Below, in pieces: positions 7,152 to 18,229 of a DNA stretch of 46,149 bases. The stretch comes from Clostridia bacterium (GTDB lineage: Bacteria > Bacillota > Clostridia > Oscillospirales > CAG-272). A program made the translations under genes and the position numbers. Below the pieces are notes generated by a model. The model ran no database searches. It was given only the letters and a program-made list of their open reading frames with translations, and was not told the DNA's origin. Within the stretch, counting starts at the first letter, position 1. Each line of letters begins with the position of its first letter. The DNA is taken from positions 1-46,149 of the forward strand of contig JAFXJX010000038.1 in NCBI GenBank assembly GCA_017532025.1. Reading direction: 5' to 3'.

Positions 7152-9410
7152 TTATTGATCAAATAAGGTGGTTTGCTGTTTTTTCAAATCGTGTTCAGAG
7201 AGCTTAATTCCTTTGGCAGGTACTTTAATGCGTTTGTACGCCGCAGGATTCTCATACGGACACTCTTTGGAAGGATACGCTTCGGTAATTATACTTCCTT
7301 TTTTCAGTTCAAAGATCGTAACACCGCGCGATGTTCTGGTTGCATTTGTGGGAATCAATGCGCTACTGATTGTAATTGCATTTTTGGCATCCGAAACCAT
7401 TGTAATGTCAAACGGTGCATCCTCATAAAGAATTGCCGCAATCGGCGCAGCAGATGAGTATGCGCCAACCAACTTGTTGCGATTGGCCTTGGTCTCATAC
7501 GCCGTAAGCGGAACTTTCACTGCCTTACCATTTTGGAAAATAAAGATGATATTGTGATTTTCATCGTATTTGTCAAGACTCTTCATGAAAATGCACTTTT
7601 CATCCTGACCTTGCTCAAATTTCAGTTTGGATGCAACAAATTCACCAAGGGCGGATGCCTTACAGTTGTCAAATGCCGCTACCGTTGATTTGTAACAAAG
7701 TGCTTTGTCAGAGAAGAACAGAAGCATCTTCCTGTTGTCCGATTCTTCCTGGTAACGAAGCGAGTCGCCTTCTTTGAACTTCATCTCATCGCTGCCGCGA
7801 AGTGACTGCATCGTAATTTTCTTGAGATAGCCCTCTTTCGAAAGCACAAGACGTACCGGATAGCTCTCAACTTCTACCGTTGTTTTGGGCTGATATTTGG
7901 GAATCTCATCGTAAATCAGCTGTGTCCGTCGCGGAATGCCATATTTCTTCTTGACTTCAAGAAGCTGTTTGGCAATGTATTTTTTCAGTCTTGCTTCACT
8001 CTTGATCAAATCGGAAAGATCTTCGATTTCTTTTCTTAAATCATCAATCTCTTTTACGCGATTCAGAATGTATTCCTTGTTCAAATTACGAAGCTTGATT
8101 TCCGCAATATACTCAGCTTGAATCTCATCAATTGAAAAGCCCTTCATCAGGTTCGGGATAACATCCTTGTCATTTTTCGTTTCACGAACAATCTTGATGG
8201 CAAGATCAATATCAAGAAGAATCTTTCCGAGGGCAATCAAGAGATGAAGTCTGTCTTGCTTCTTTTTCAAATCAAAAGAAAGCTCTCTCTTGACGCATTC
8301 CATACGGAATCGAATCCATTCCTTCAGGATGCCGACAATTCCTGTTTGAACAGGCGATCCGTTGATCAAAACATTAAAGTTACAGGAAAAATCATCTTGT
8401 AATGCAGTTTGCGCATACAGCTTTTCCATCAAGGCATCGGGATTGACGCCTTTTTTTAAGTCAAGCGTAAAGCTGAAACCGTCTTTGTCTGTTTCATCAC
8501 AGAAATCCGAAAGCTCCTTGAGTTTTCCCTCCTTGATCATCTCAACCATTTTCTTGGTGATGATCTCGATGGTGGTAGAATACGGAATTTGTGTGATTTC
8601 AATGCGATTTTCTGCTTTGTTATATGTATAACGCGACCGCATTCGGAACGAGCCTTTACCTGTTTTATATATTTGCAAAAGCTGCTCTTTGTTATAAATG
8701 AGCGAAGCGCCACCGGGGAAATCGGGAGCTTTGATAATGTCAAGCAGTTCTTCCGCGGTTGTATCGGGATTCTTCAGAATTTGAATGGTTCCGTCACAGA
8801 TTTCCGCAAGATTAAAAGAACAAATCTTACTTGCCATACCAACCGCAATACCCATATTGGCAGATACAAGGATGTTGGGAAACGATGTGGGCAAAAGAAC
8901 AGGTTCTTTGGTTGTGTTATCGTAGTTGGGAACCATATCGACTGCATTTTTATCAATGCCACCGAAGAGCTCAGCGCAGATTGGATCAAGCTTGACCTCT
9001 GTGTAACGCGAGGCCGCATATGCAAGATCGCTACTGTACTGTTTACCGAAAATACCTTTCGAGTCGATAAAAGGATGTAACAGAGACTCATTACCTTTAG
9101 TCAAACGCACAAGTGTTTCGTAAATGGAAGCATCTCCATGGGGATTGAGTTGCATGGTAGCGCCTACAACATTGGCACTCTTGGTTCGTGGTCCTGTCAA
9201 AAGTCCCATTTTGTACATGGTATATAAAACCTTGCGGTGAGAGGGCTTAAAACCGTCAATTTCCGGAATCGCGCGGGCAATGATAACACTCATCGCGTAC
9301 GGCATATAGTTTTTCTCTACCGTCTCTATGATCGGTTGTTCAATCACAGGCGCAGGTTGGTCAAAGGCGAGTTCACGGTTATCTAATTTTTTCTTAGATT
9401 TTTTTGCCAT
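7152..9410 (-). CDS. parC: Type II topoisomerase subunit A, ParC-like
   Basis: A 752-residue DNA breakage/reunion subunit of a type IIA topoisomerase (topoisomerase IV class). The catalytic arginine-tyrosine pair is R135-Y136 in AASRYTEVK. The helix-turn-helix/QRDR region reads NPHGDASIYETLV at 89-101. The C-terminal part (from about 500) is a beta-pinwheel-like region, and the GyrA box QRRGGKG is absent, which argues for decatenation by topo IV over gyrase. The position equal to E. coli GyrA Ser83 is Ala94. The subunit B gene is not adjacent, unlike many genomes. It follows sua5 by 33 bases in the ligA operon. Confidence 0.85.
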   Translation of the reverse strand: MAKKSKKKLDNRELAFDQPAPVIEQPIIETVEKNYMPYAMSVIIARAIPEIDGFKPSHRKVLYTMYKMGLLTGPRTKSANVVGATMQLNPHGDASIYETLVRLTKGNESLLHPFIDSKGIFGKQYSSDLAYAASRYTEVKLDPICAELFGGIDKNAVDMVPNYDNTTKEPVLLPTSFPNILVSANMGIAVGMASKICSFNLAEICDGTIQILKNPDTTAEELLDIIKAPDFPGGASLIYNKEQLLQIYKTGKGSFRMRSRYTYNKAENRIEITQIPYSTTIEIITKKMVEMIKEGKLKELSDFCDETDKDGFSFTLDLKKGVNPDALMEKLYAQTALQDDFSCNFNVLINGSPVQTGIVGILKEWIRFRMECVKRELSFDLKKKQDRLHLLIALGKILLDIDLAIKIVRETKNDKDVIPNLMKGFSIDEIQAEYIAEIKLRNLNKEYILNRVKEIDDLRKEIEDLSDLIKSEARLKKYIAKQLLEVKKKYGIPRRTQLIYDEIPKYQPKTTVEVESYPVRLVLSKEGYLKKITMQSLRGSDEMKFKEGDSLRYQEESDNRKMLLFFSDKALCYKSTVAAFDNCKASALGEFVASKLKFEQGQDEKCIFMKSLDKYDENHNIIFIFQNGKAVKVPLTAYETKANRNKLVGAYSSAAPIAAILYEDAPFDITMVSDAKNAITISSALIPTNATRTSRGVTIFELKKGSIITEAYPSKECPYENPAAYKRIKVPAKGIKLSEHDLKKQQTTLFDQ

Positions 9411-9443
9411 AATTGTGTTTCCTATTTTCTTTTTTGGTTGGGA

Positions 9444-10487
9444 TCAGAGTTTTTTAACGGTATATCCCGCCGCTTTCAACAGACGGTTATATAGCGCAAG
9501 CCCTATATTCTCTTGATCGGGAAGCGGCGCATAAACAGTTTTGATCGAATCATCCTGATCCACACAACGAAGTGCATGAAAAAGATTGTGAGCCTGCAAC
9601 AACGGATCTGAAACTGAACCCAAATTGATTATTTTTTTGTTCCCTGTCTTCGATTTCAGTTCATCATAGCACAAAAAAGCAACGGAAGGATCGTCTGGAT
9701 ATTGCCTCATAAACTCGGCAATATCATCTAATGTTCCATCCAATAGAATCATTTGTGCTTTGGGTGCGTAATGGCGGTATTTCATACCGGGAGCAAGCGG
9801 TTTTTCGTTTTCTTTCGGTTTTTCGGTAACAGCTTTGTCAAGAGTAACTTCAAAACCGTTTTCTGTCAGCATTTCGATTGTAATGGCGCCGGGGCGAAGC
9901 AACACAACTTCTTTATCCCCTCTCGGTAACAAAATGGTAGATTCCAGACCGAGGTCTGATTCTCCTCCGTCAAGTATGGCATCAACCATTCCGTTCATAT
10001 CTTCGATAACATGCTCTGCAGTTGTACAAGAAGGTCTTCCGGAGCGATTGGCGCTCGGTGCGGCAATCGGGATTGAAGCGGCTTCGAGAAGTTTATGCGC
10101 AATCGGGTGAGAGGGCACACGCACGGCAACGGTATCAAGTCCCCCTGTTACCGAAAACGGAATACAGTCTTTTTTGGGAAGCACCACTGTCAAAGGACCG
10201 GGCATAAACAGATCGGCAAGCTTTTCGTAACAAGGTGAAATATCAGCATATTTGCTTGCATCGTTTGCCTTGGCAAGATGGATGATCAAAGGGTTGTCAG
10301 AGGGGCGACCTTTCGCTGCATAGATTCTTGCCGCCGCCGTCTCATCCAGTGCAGATGCACCGAGACCGTACACCGTTTCGGTGGGAAAAACAACGAGCTT
10401 TCCCGCCCTCAGCAACTCTGCTGCTTTGTTTATATCGTCTTGCGAAGGATTCTTAAATATCAAGGTGTTCAATTGATTAACCTTCAT
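9444..10487 (-). CDS. sua5: L-threonylcarbamoyladenylate synthase (Sua5 type)
   Basis: A 347-residue enzyme that makes threonylcarbamoyl-AMP from threonine, bicarbonate and ATP, the first step of t6A37 tRNA modification. The YrdC domain covers about 12-205 with KLVVFPTETVYGLGASA, KGRPSDNPLIIH, SIPIAAPSANRSGRPS and LRPGAIT. The C-terminal Sua5 domain begins after the linker motif APGMKYRHYAPKA near 240. The two-domain form explains the length against about 200 residues for TsaC. Its ATG overlaps the prfA stop by four bases, giving a prfA-sua5 coupling common in Firmicutes. Confidence 0.93.
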   Translation of the reverse strand: MKVNQLNTLIFKNPSQDDINKAAELLRAGKLVVFPTETVYGLGASALDETAAARIYAAKGRPSDNPLIIHLAKANDASKYADISPCYEKLADLFMPGPLTVVLPKKDCIPFSVTGGLDTVAVRVPSHPIAHKLLEAASIPIAAPSANRSGRPSCTTAEHVIEDMNGMVDAILDGGESDLGLESTILLPRGDKEVVLLRPGAITIEMLTENGFEVTLDKAVTEKPKENEKPLAPGMKYRHYAPKAQMILLDGTLDDIAEFMRQYPDDPSVAFLCYDELKSKTGNKKIINLGSVSDPLLQAHNLFHALRCVDQDDSIKTVYAPLPDQENIGLALYNRLLKAAGYTVKKL

Positions 10488-11542
10488 TCTTTGCTTTTGA
10501 GTTTTTCTGCGGTATCGGCGGCAATCAATGCATCGATCATATCACCGATATCATCGTTCATAAAGTTTTCCAATGAGTAAAGAATCAGCCCGATGCGGTG
10601 GTCAGAGACTCTTCCTTGCGGGAAATTGTAGGTGCGAATTCTCTCGCTTCTGTCTCCCGAACCTACCTGACTCTTTCTTTCGCCGGCAATTCTGTCAGTC
10701 TGCTCGCGTTGTTTGATATCATACAGCTTGGTTCTGAGCATAAAAAGCGCTTTTTCCCTATTCTGAAGCTGACTGCGTTCTTCCTGGCATTCCACAACAA
10801 TTCCTGTCGGCTTGTGAATAATACGAATTGCGGATTCGGTTTTGTTAATGTGCTGACCGCCCGCACCACTGGATTTGCAGGTCTCAATCACAAGATCCTG
10901 CGGAAGAATCTCCACTTCCACTTCGTCAGCTTCAGGCAAAACCGCAACAGTCACCGTAGATGTGTGAATACGTCCCGAACTCTCTGTTTCGGGAACACGT
11001 TGTACGCGGTGAACACCGCTTTCAAACTTGAAACGGCTGTAGGCACCGTCACCTTTTATCATAAATGAAACTTCTTTGAAGCCACCAAGTCCGGTTTCAT
11101 TCACACTGAGAAGATCGTACTTAAAACCGGAAGCTGTAGCATACATTGTGTACATACGGTAAAGTGAATAAGCAAACAGCGCCGCTTCATCTCCGCCTGC
11201 TCCGCCGCGTATTTCCACAATGACATTGCGGTCGTCATTCGGATCGCGAGGGAGAAGCAAAAGCTTGATCTCTTCTTCGAGCACTTCACACAAGCGTTTG
11301 GCTTCATAATATTCAAGTTCGGCAAGATCCTTCATTTCGGGGTCATCCATGAGGATCGCCGCATCCTCTTTGTCAGAAAGCGCCTTTTTGTATTCCCTGT
11401 ACTTTTCGATCAAAGGTGTCATAGCTTTGTGCTCTCGCATAAAGCGAAGATATTCCTTTTGGTTGGAAACAATATCAGGACTTGCAAGCTGTTCACCGAT
11501 TTGTTCATATTTTTCTAACGCTTCTTCCAACTTTGTAAACAT
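10484..11542 (-). CDS. prfA: Peptide chain release factor 1
   Basis: A 352-residue RF1, which ends translation at UAA and UAG. The stop-codon-reading PxT motif is in RVPETESSGRIHTSTV and the peptidyl-tRNA hydrolysis motif GGQ in SSGAGGQHINKTESAI. The PxT form of the recognition loop separates RF1 from RF2 (SPF). The length is normal. AAAGGAG lies upstream of the start, 46 bases after obg, and the stop overlaps sua5. Confidence 0.95.
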   Translation of the reverse strand: MFTKLEEALEKYEQIGEQLASPDIVSNQKEYLRFMREHKAMTPLIEKYREYKKALSDKEDAAILMDDPEMKDLAELEYYEAKRLCEVLEEEIKLLLLPRDPNDDRNVIVEIRGGAGGDEAALFAYSLYRMYTMYATASGFKYDLLSVNETGLGGFKEVSFMIKGDGAYSRFKFESGVHRVQRVPETESSGRIHTSTVTVAVLPEADEVEVEILPQDLVIETCKSSGAGGQHINKTESAIRIIHKPTGIVVECQEERSQLQNREKALFMLRTKLYDIKQREQTDRIAGERKSQVGSGDRSERIRTYNFPQGRVSDHRIGLILYSLENFMNDDIGDMIDALIAADTAEKLKSKE

Positions 11543-11588
11543 CTCGCACTCTCCTTTCGTATTGTATATTGCAGTACAATATAGTTTG

Positions 11589-12860
11589 TCAGATTACAAA
11601 ATCAAATTCAAAATCGTAGATAGAGACAGTATCTCCGTCAGTGGCGCCTTTTTCCTCAAGGGCTTTGATCACACCGCTGTTACGAAGAACACGCTGAAAA
11701 TACATGAGCGATTCTCTGTCAGAGAAATTGATGTTGCCCATAACACGGTACAACCAATCCCCTTCTACCACATACACACCGTTAACATTAGAAATGGTAA
11801 ATTCATGGCTGTCAGGTGCTTCAAAGGTTTCTTCCACATATTCGGTTTCATATACACGAATGGGGGGCAAAGATTCAAGCTCACGGTAAGCAAGATTCAC
11901 AAGTTCTTTCACATTTTCGCCTGTTACAGCCGAAATATAAACAACCTGCAACTCATTCTTTTCCACATACTCGGCAAACGATGCGAGTATCTCTTCGTCA
12001 TCCGCAATATCTTTTTTGTTAGCGGCAATGATTTGCTTGCGAGATGCAAGCTCGGGACTGTACTGTGCAAGTTCATTGTTGATCAGTTCAATATCATCAA
12101 TCGGATTGCGACCTTCACGTCCCGATACGTCAACAACGTGGATCAAAAGACGGCAGCGATCAACATGCTTTAAGAATTCATGTCCAAGGCCAAGACCTTC
12201 AGAAGCACCTTCGATCAAACCGGGGATATCCGCCGCCACAAACGCGCAGTCATCGGAAAGCTCAACAACACCGATAGAAGGTTCAAGGGTGGTAAAATGG
12301 TAGTCTGCAATCTTCGGTCTTGCGGCTGAAATACGTGACAAAAGCGATGATTTTCCCACATTGGGAAGACCCACAAAGCCCACGTCGGCAATCAGCTTCA
12401 ATTCAAGAATCACTTCTTTTTCTTCACCGAGAATGCCTGATTTTGCAAAACGGGGAATCTGACGTGTGGGTGTAGCAAAATGTTTGTTACCCCAACCGCC
12501 TTTACCTCCTTTGCAAATCACAAAATCACCGGGCTCAGACATATCTTTGATAACAAGACCGCTTTCAGCGTCCTTGATAATCGTTCCAAGCGGTACAGGA
12601 AGAATCAAATCGGAGCCATTCTTACCGTGAAACTTCATCTTGGCACCGTTGCCGCCATTCTCCGCTTTGAATTTGCGTTTATATTTATAAAATGTGAGAG
12701 TATTCATACCCTCGTCAACACGAAAAATAATACTACCGCCTTTTCCGCCGTCTCCACCGTCGGGACCACCATGCGATACATATTTTTCTCGGTGAAAGGA
12801 AATACAGCCGTTTCCGCCGTTTCCTGCTTGTAATTCAATTCTTACATTGTCAAATAACAT
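11589..12860 (-). CDS. obg: GTPase Obg/CgtA
   Basis: A 423-residue ribosome-associated GTPase that acts in 50S assembly and stress control. The glycine-rich Obg fold fills residues 1-157 (AGNGGNGCISFHREK, GGPDGGDGGKGG). The G domain follows with G1 GLPNVGKSS near 163, G2 FTTLEPS, G3 DIPGLIEGA and a NKKD G4. The C-terminal OCT domain (EFTISNVNGVYVVEG to the end) is present. The length is normal. It lies 21 bases after ligA and 46 bases before prfA. Confidence 0.95.
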   Translation of the reverse strand: MLFDNVRIELQAGNGGNGCISFHREKYVSHGGPDGGDGGKGGSIIFRVDEGMNTLTFYKYKRKFKAENGGNGAKMKFHGKNGSDLILPVPLGTIIKDAESGLVIKDMSEPGDFVICKGGKGGWGNKHFATPTRQIPRFAKSGILGEEKEVILELKLIADVGFVGLPNVGKSSLLSRISAARPKIADYHFTTLEPSIGVVELSDDCAFVAADIPGLIEGASEGLGLGHEFLKHVDRCRLLIHVVDVSGREGRNPIDDIELINNELAQYSPELASRKQIIAANKKDIADDEEILASFAEYVEKNELQVVYISAVTGENVKELVNLAYRELESLPPIRVYETEYVEETFEAPDSHEFTISNVNGVYVVEGDWLYRVMGNINFSDRESLMYFQRVLRNSGVIKALEEKGATDGDTVSIYDFEFDFVI

Positions 12861-12881
12861 GATATCATCCTTTTGATCAAT

Positions 12882-14891
<2,010 letters not shown>

Positions 14892-14904
14892 TCATACAAC
14901 ATAT

Positions 14905-14933
14905 AGTATATCACGAAATATGCTTTTTTTCAA
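14905..14933 (-). promoter_or_regulatory. Sigma-A-type promoter for the ligA operon
   Basis: Minus-strand TTGAAA (14928-14933), 17 bases, TATACT (14905-14910), about 50 bases upstream of ligA. It is the only clear promoter seen before the run ligA-obg-prfA-sua5-parC-small membrane protein. Confidence 0.65.
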
Positions 14934-14970
14934 GAGATATTTTTCTTTTTTATCAATCAATCCAAAGTAA

Positions 14971-15002
14971 AAACTCCACAGCACAAAATTGCTGTGGAGT
15001 TT
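14971..15002 (-). terminator. Terminator after the GH76-like gene
   Basis: AAACTCCACAGCA (14971-14983) / TGCTGTGGAGTTT (14990-15002) with a 6-base loop. On the minus strand a T run follows, six bases past the GH76-like gene stop. Confidence 0.8.
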
Positions 15003-15007
15003 GGGTT

Positions 15008-16513
15008 TTATTGCTGTGCGGCAGCTATTTTGGCATCATCTGCATCAAGCTTGCTTTGTGCCCACATGGCAAGCATGGCATAGGTTTGCGCAGCAGATGC
15101 CTGGTCCATAACATTCTTTTTGGTATCAAACGAACTCTGTGTGTTCCACCCGGAAACGTAATCTCTGGGAAGAAAACCATCTTTTAGATGCGTTTTGTAG
15201 GCATAGTCAAGAGAGGTCTGGAAGCTCTGAACAAATCGCTCCCCAGCCTTGGGATCGCATTCATAAAAATCAAGAAAACCTTGAAGCAAAACAAGATTGA
15301 ACCAAGTTGTCTCGGTGTCATTGGGATAGTAGGTGATCTGACCCTTTCTGGCACAGAAGTTGCTGTAAGCAGCTGCGGCAGAATTCTTGGCATCCATGAA
15401 ATATGCACTTTGACCGGTAGCACGGTAGAGTGCCACAGCGCCCGAAATCATCGCACCGGTATTATAAGTGTACTGTTTTCCGTCAAAACCGGCAAGTCCG
15501 GTAGAAACATATTTTTTCATGCCATTGCTACCGGTTTGCTCAATACGCTGATATCCGATCAAGTCAGCATAAAGCATCTTTTCATCTCTCAAATTGGTTT
15601 TGGTATAGGAATAAATCTTGGCTGCCCAATCAAGATAATACTGTGCATTGCTGTCGCCCATCTCTTTCAAGCATTCATAAATCTCCACAAGCGGTGCAAT
15701 GATCGGAGCATTTGAACAGGTGTGCTTGGTGGCATATGCAGGACCCCACGGAATACCGCCATATTCCTGATTGTTCTTGTCAAGAGAATAGTCCCATCCT
15801 TTAATACAGATATTAGAAAGACGGACCGCTTCGTCAAGGTACTGTTTATCGCCCGTCTGCTTGTAACGGTACATCATTTCACGAATGATCCACATTTGGT
15901 CATCATATACCGCTTGATCCCCTGCTACATTTGCTTTTCCTTTGGCAGTAGAACGGTTAACGCCATAGAAAGTTGTGCTGTATGTTCCAAGATAGGTTGT
16001 TACGTCAGCAGTTCCCGAATAAAAAGCAAAGCTATCAAAAGTCACGTCACTTAAATCTTTGAATGTTTGATTGGCATCGGTACCCTCGGTAATATCAATC
16101 AAACGGGAAATCATGGCATAATAAGCGGTATAATGCCAAACAGAGGCGGTTTCACTGGTATGACCGTTATTGGGATTGCAATAACGAGAAAGCATATAAC
16201 CCAAAATCGGTACGCGATATGAACCGTATGAATCAATTGTTGTGTTGCCAAGCAAGAGTGCCTTCTCTGTATTGGATTGCACAAGCGTTTCAAGTTGCTG
16301 TCGTTCTTTAGGACTGAGTGTATCGAGTGTGGTCACTGAAGCTGTCAATGCGGTAGTTGTTTGTGTTGTTATTTGCGGTTTGACAGTGGTATCAGTTGCA
16401 GATGTAGATGGGAGGCTATCTTTCGGTTCAGTTGTAGCGGTTTCGTTTCCACACGAAATAAAGACCGTAAGAAGGGCCGCGATTGACAATACCAAAAAGA
16501 AGAATCGTTTCAT
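15008..16513 (-). CDS. Putative glycoside hydrolase family 76 lipoprotein
   Basis: A 501-residue exported protein. The lipoprotein signal peptide MKRFFFLVLSIAALLTVFIS is followed by the lipidated cysteine C21, then a Thr/Ser-rich linker (about 24-65). The catalytic domain resembles GH76 (alpha-1,6-mannan-acting): the adjacent aspartates D204-D205 in AVYDDQMWII, then GGIPWGPAYATKHTCSNAP near 255 and YNTGAMISGAVALYRATG near 370 are typical of the family. It probably cuts an alpha-mannan or a similar glycan at the cell surface; GH88/GH105-like hydrolases are a weaker alternative. The start MKRFF has AAAGGA upstream, better than an in-frame ATT-side codon at 16537. Confidence 0.75.
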   Translation of the reverse strand: MKRFFFLVLSIAALLTVFISCGNETATTEPKDSLPSTSATDTTVKPQITTQTTTALTASVTTLDTLSPKERQQLETLVQSNTEKALLLGNTTIDSYGSYRVPILGYMLSRYCNPNNGHTSETASVWHYTAYYAMISRLIDITEGTDANQTFKDLSDVTFDSFAFYSGTADVTTYLGTYSTTFYGVNRSTAKGKANVAGDQAVYDDQMWIIREMMYRYKQTGDKQYLDEAVRLSNICIKGWDYSLDKNNQEYGGIPWGPAYATKHTCSNAPIIAPLVEIYECLKEMGDSNAQYYLDWAAKIYSYTKTNLRDEKMLYADLIGYQRIEQTGSNGMKKYVSTGLAGFDGKQYTYNTGAMISGAVALYRATGQSAYFMDAKNSAAAAYSNFCARKGQITYYPNDTETTWFNLVLLQGFLDFYECDPKAGERFVQSFQTSLDYAYKTHLKDGFLPRDYVSGWNTQSSFDTKKNVMDQASAAQTYAMLAMWAQSKLDADDAKIAAAQQ

Positions 16514-16565
16514 TTGAGAATCCTTTCTTTGAATCATATTACCAAACCAATTTAACTATGAATAC

Positions 16566-16593
16566 ATTATATCATTTTTTTTGCAAAAATCAA
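16566..16593 (-). promoter_or_regulatory. Promoter for the GH76-like gene
   Basis: Minus-strand TTGATT (16588-16593), 16 bases, TATAAT (16566-16571), about 50 bases before the start. Confidence 0.6.
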
Positions 16594-16636
16594 CCATTCA
16601 TTCAAAAAATTTCGATATTTATGAAAAAACAAGTTG

Positions 16637-16670
16637 AAATCCTCCCATTTCTTTTGAAGTGGGAGGATTT
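16637..16670 (-). terminator. Terminator of the spoIIIA operon
   Basis: AAATCCTCCCA (16637-16647) / TGGGAGGATTT (16660-16670), 13 bases past the spoIIIAH stop on the minus strand. Confidence 0.75.
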
Positions 16671-16682
16671 TGGTGTTACTTT

Positions 16683-17291
16683 TTAAGAATTCTTTTCAAT
16701 GATTGTAATGTTAGAGGGCGCAATTGATGCTTGTTTTAATACAATCTCTTGAATCTGCGCTCTTTGACCGGGTTCAAGACCGTTGCTTTTTACCACAACA
16801 TCAATATGATCATCTGAAATGACAGCAACGCACTCCTCAAAGCCCTTCGCTTTGATCAAAGTTTCAATATTGGCCTCTCTTTGTTTGTTAGAAGCTAATG
16901 TTGTAATTTCGCGAAATGCAGCATCTTTTGCCTCTTCGGTTGCGTTAGCACTTGTTGTTACCGAAATCAGCGTATTATATGCACTGTCATACGCTGTCTC
17001 ACGGTTCAGCTGTGCCATAGCAAAGTAGCTTTCATCGCTGTCGGGGGTAGAAACTTGATTGCCGGGTGCCTCGGTTATGTTTCCGGTGGGATCATTCGGT
17101 ACGTAAGGATCTGCATTGTTTGCGAACAGAACCCAGTTCAAAAAAATTGCACCGGCAACAAGCGCCACCGCACCAAGGATAATCAAATTTCTTTTCGGTT
17201 TTCCCTTTATGGAATTGGTCATTTTTTCAAAGCCTCCCTTATATTTTTCAACAGTTCCGGTATTGCTTTCCGATTTAATGATTTTTACCAT
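16683..17291 (-). CDS. spoIIIAH: Stage III sporulation protein AH
   Basis: A 202-residue membrane-anchored SpoIIIAH-like protein. In B. subtilis, SpoIIIAH of the mother cell binds SpoIIQ of the forespore across the intermembrane space and forms a ring. The N-terminus (about 1-35) is cytoplasmic, then KRNLIILGAVALVAGAIFLNW forms the single helix, then a Pro/Thr linker. The conserved domain contains NKQREANIETLIKAKGFEECV and ends in ITIIEKNS. AGGAGG lies six bases before ATG 17291. Last gene of the operon, followed by a terminator. Confidence 0.88.
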   Translation of the reverse strand: MVKIIKSESNTGTVEKYKGGFEKMTNSIKGKPKRNLIILGAVALVAGAIFLNWVLFANNADPYVPNDPTGNITEAPGNQVSTPDSDESYFAMAQLNRETAYDSAYNTLISVTTSANATEEAKDAAFREITTLASNKQREANIETLIKAKGFEECVAVISDDHIDVVVKSNGLEPGQRAQIQEIVLKQASIAPSNITIIEKNS

Positions 17292-17348
17292 AATATTCCT
17301 CCTTTTCGTCTTTGTACATATCTATTCACAAACCGCAACTGTTATTCA

Positions 17349-17735
17349 TCATGAAGTGAAAGTAACATATATTTTATCAGAGGTAACACCGAGTGCTGAG
17401 CTTATCAACAAAACAACTCTCAATCGTAAATCAGGCGTTTCCTCTCCTTGACAAACTACGGCAACGCCACGAACATGAGGACGTTCTTTGTTTGACGGGA
17501 TCTGATCAAGTGTGACCATTACCGAAGCATCACGTATGCCAATAATTTGTCTTAGAATAGAAGCAACACGTTCTTCACATCGCTTCTCACACAGTTCAAA
17601 TTCTTGCGGCGTATTGTTGGTTTCGTCCTTCTCTTTTGTATTCAAAAAGCCATTCGATACAAAGAGTAAAATGATTCCTGCAAGAAGCAAAATGATCAGA
17701 TAACTTCTTTTTTTATTGAATATCTGTTTATTCAA
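17349..17735 (-). CDS. spoIIIAG: Stage III sporulation protein AG
   Basis: A protein of 128 residues from a TTG start at 17735, which sits just after the GGAGGATAA that ends spoIIIAF and supplies the ribosome site. The longer in-frame ATG lies deep inside spoIIIAF and has no such site. One helix (KKRSYLIILLLAGIILLFVS) is followed by the ring-building domain, with VRGVAVVCQGEETPDLRLRV as the family hallmark and SALGVTSDKIYV near the end. SpoIIIAG forms the large ring of the mother cell-forespore feeding channel. It is shorter than the roughly 200-residue B. subtilis protein, mainly in the linker. Confidence 0.9.
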   Translation of the reverse strand: MNKQIFNKKRSYLIILLLAGIILLFVSNGFLNTKEKDETNNTPQEFELCEKRCEERVASILRQIIGIRDASVMVTLDQIPSNKERPHVRGVAVVCQGEETPDLRLRVVLLISSALGVTSDKIYVTFTS

Positions 17736-17736
17736 G

Positions 17737-18219
17737 TTATCCTCCGTACGATGTATCAATACTTGTTTCTGTATGAAATGTTTCTTCAAGATATGTTTCG
17801 ATATCTTCTGCAAACGGCATATCTCGTTGGCTGAGTTTCAATGAGATATGCGTCAGTAGAATGGTTCCGTTTTCTTTCATCTCCATCGTAAGGGAAACCG
17901 CAACGCTGTCCTGTGTCCTGAATCGTTCAACCAAGTGTTTTTGAATGGATTCCTCGGCTTTTTTTCTTGACAAAGCCAATACCTCGTCATAAGCGCCTGC
18001 GGACGGTGCTTCTATCTCTTCATTTTCCATCACGTCATCAGCAAAATGAAACAGTTCTTCTCCAAGTGACTTAATTGGTGTGAATAAATAAATCAAAAGC
18101 ATCAAGGAGGCAATAAATGTAACATATTTTTTCATCCCGGCAGGAGCGATCCTTTCACCGATTCCTGCAATCAAGGATGCTGTAAATGCTGCAATCATAT
18201 ATTCGGAAAGAGCTCTCAT
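17737..18219 (-). CDS. spoIIIAF: Stage III sporulation protein AF
   Basis: A 160-residue SpoIIIAF from ATG 18219, which has GAGG 8-11 bases upstream; longer in-frame starts overlap spoIIIAE. Two N-terminal membrane helices (AFTASLIAGIGERIAP, KKYVTFIASLMLLIYLFTPI) precede a soluble domain shared with AG and AH-type ring proteins. It is part of the SpoIIIA-SpoIIQ complex in the outer forespore membrane. The stop TAA overlaps the ribosome site of spoIIIAG, with one base between the genes. Confidence 0.88.
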   Translation of the reverse strand: MRALSEYMIAAFTASLIAGIGERIAPAGMKKYVTFIASLMLLIYLFTPIKSLGEELFHFADDVMENEEIEAPSAGAYDEVLALSRKKAEESIQKHLVERFRTQDSVAVSLTMEMKENGTILLTHISLKLSQRDMPFAEDIETYLEETFHTETSIDTSYGG

Positions 18220-18229
18220 AACACAATCC

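Noticed and set aside
7152-9410. Naming the topoisomerase subunit gyrA
   Set aside because: The GyrA box is absent and the sequence follows the clostridial ParC-like form.
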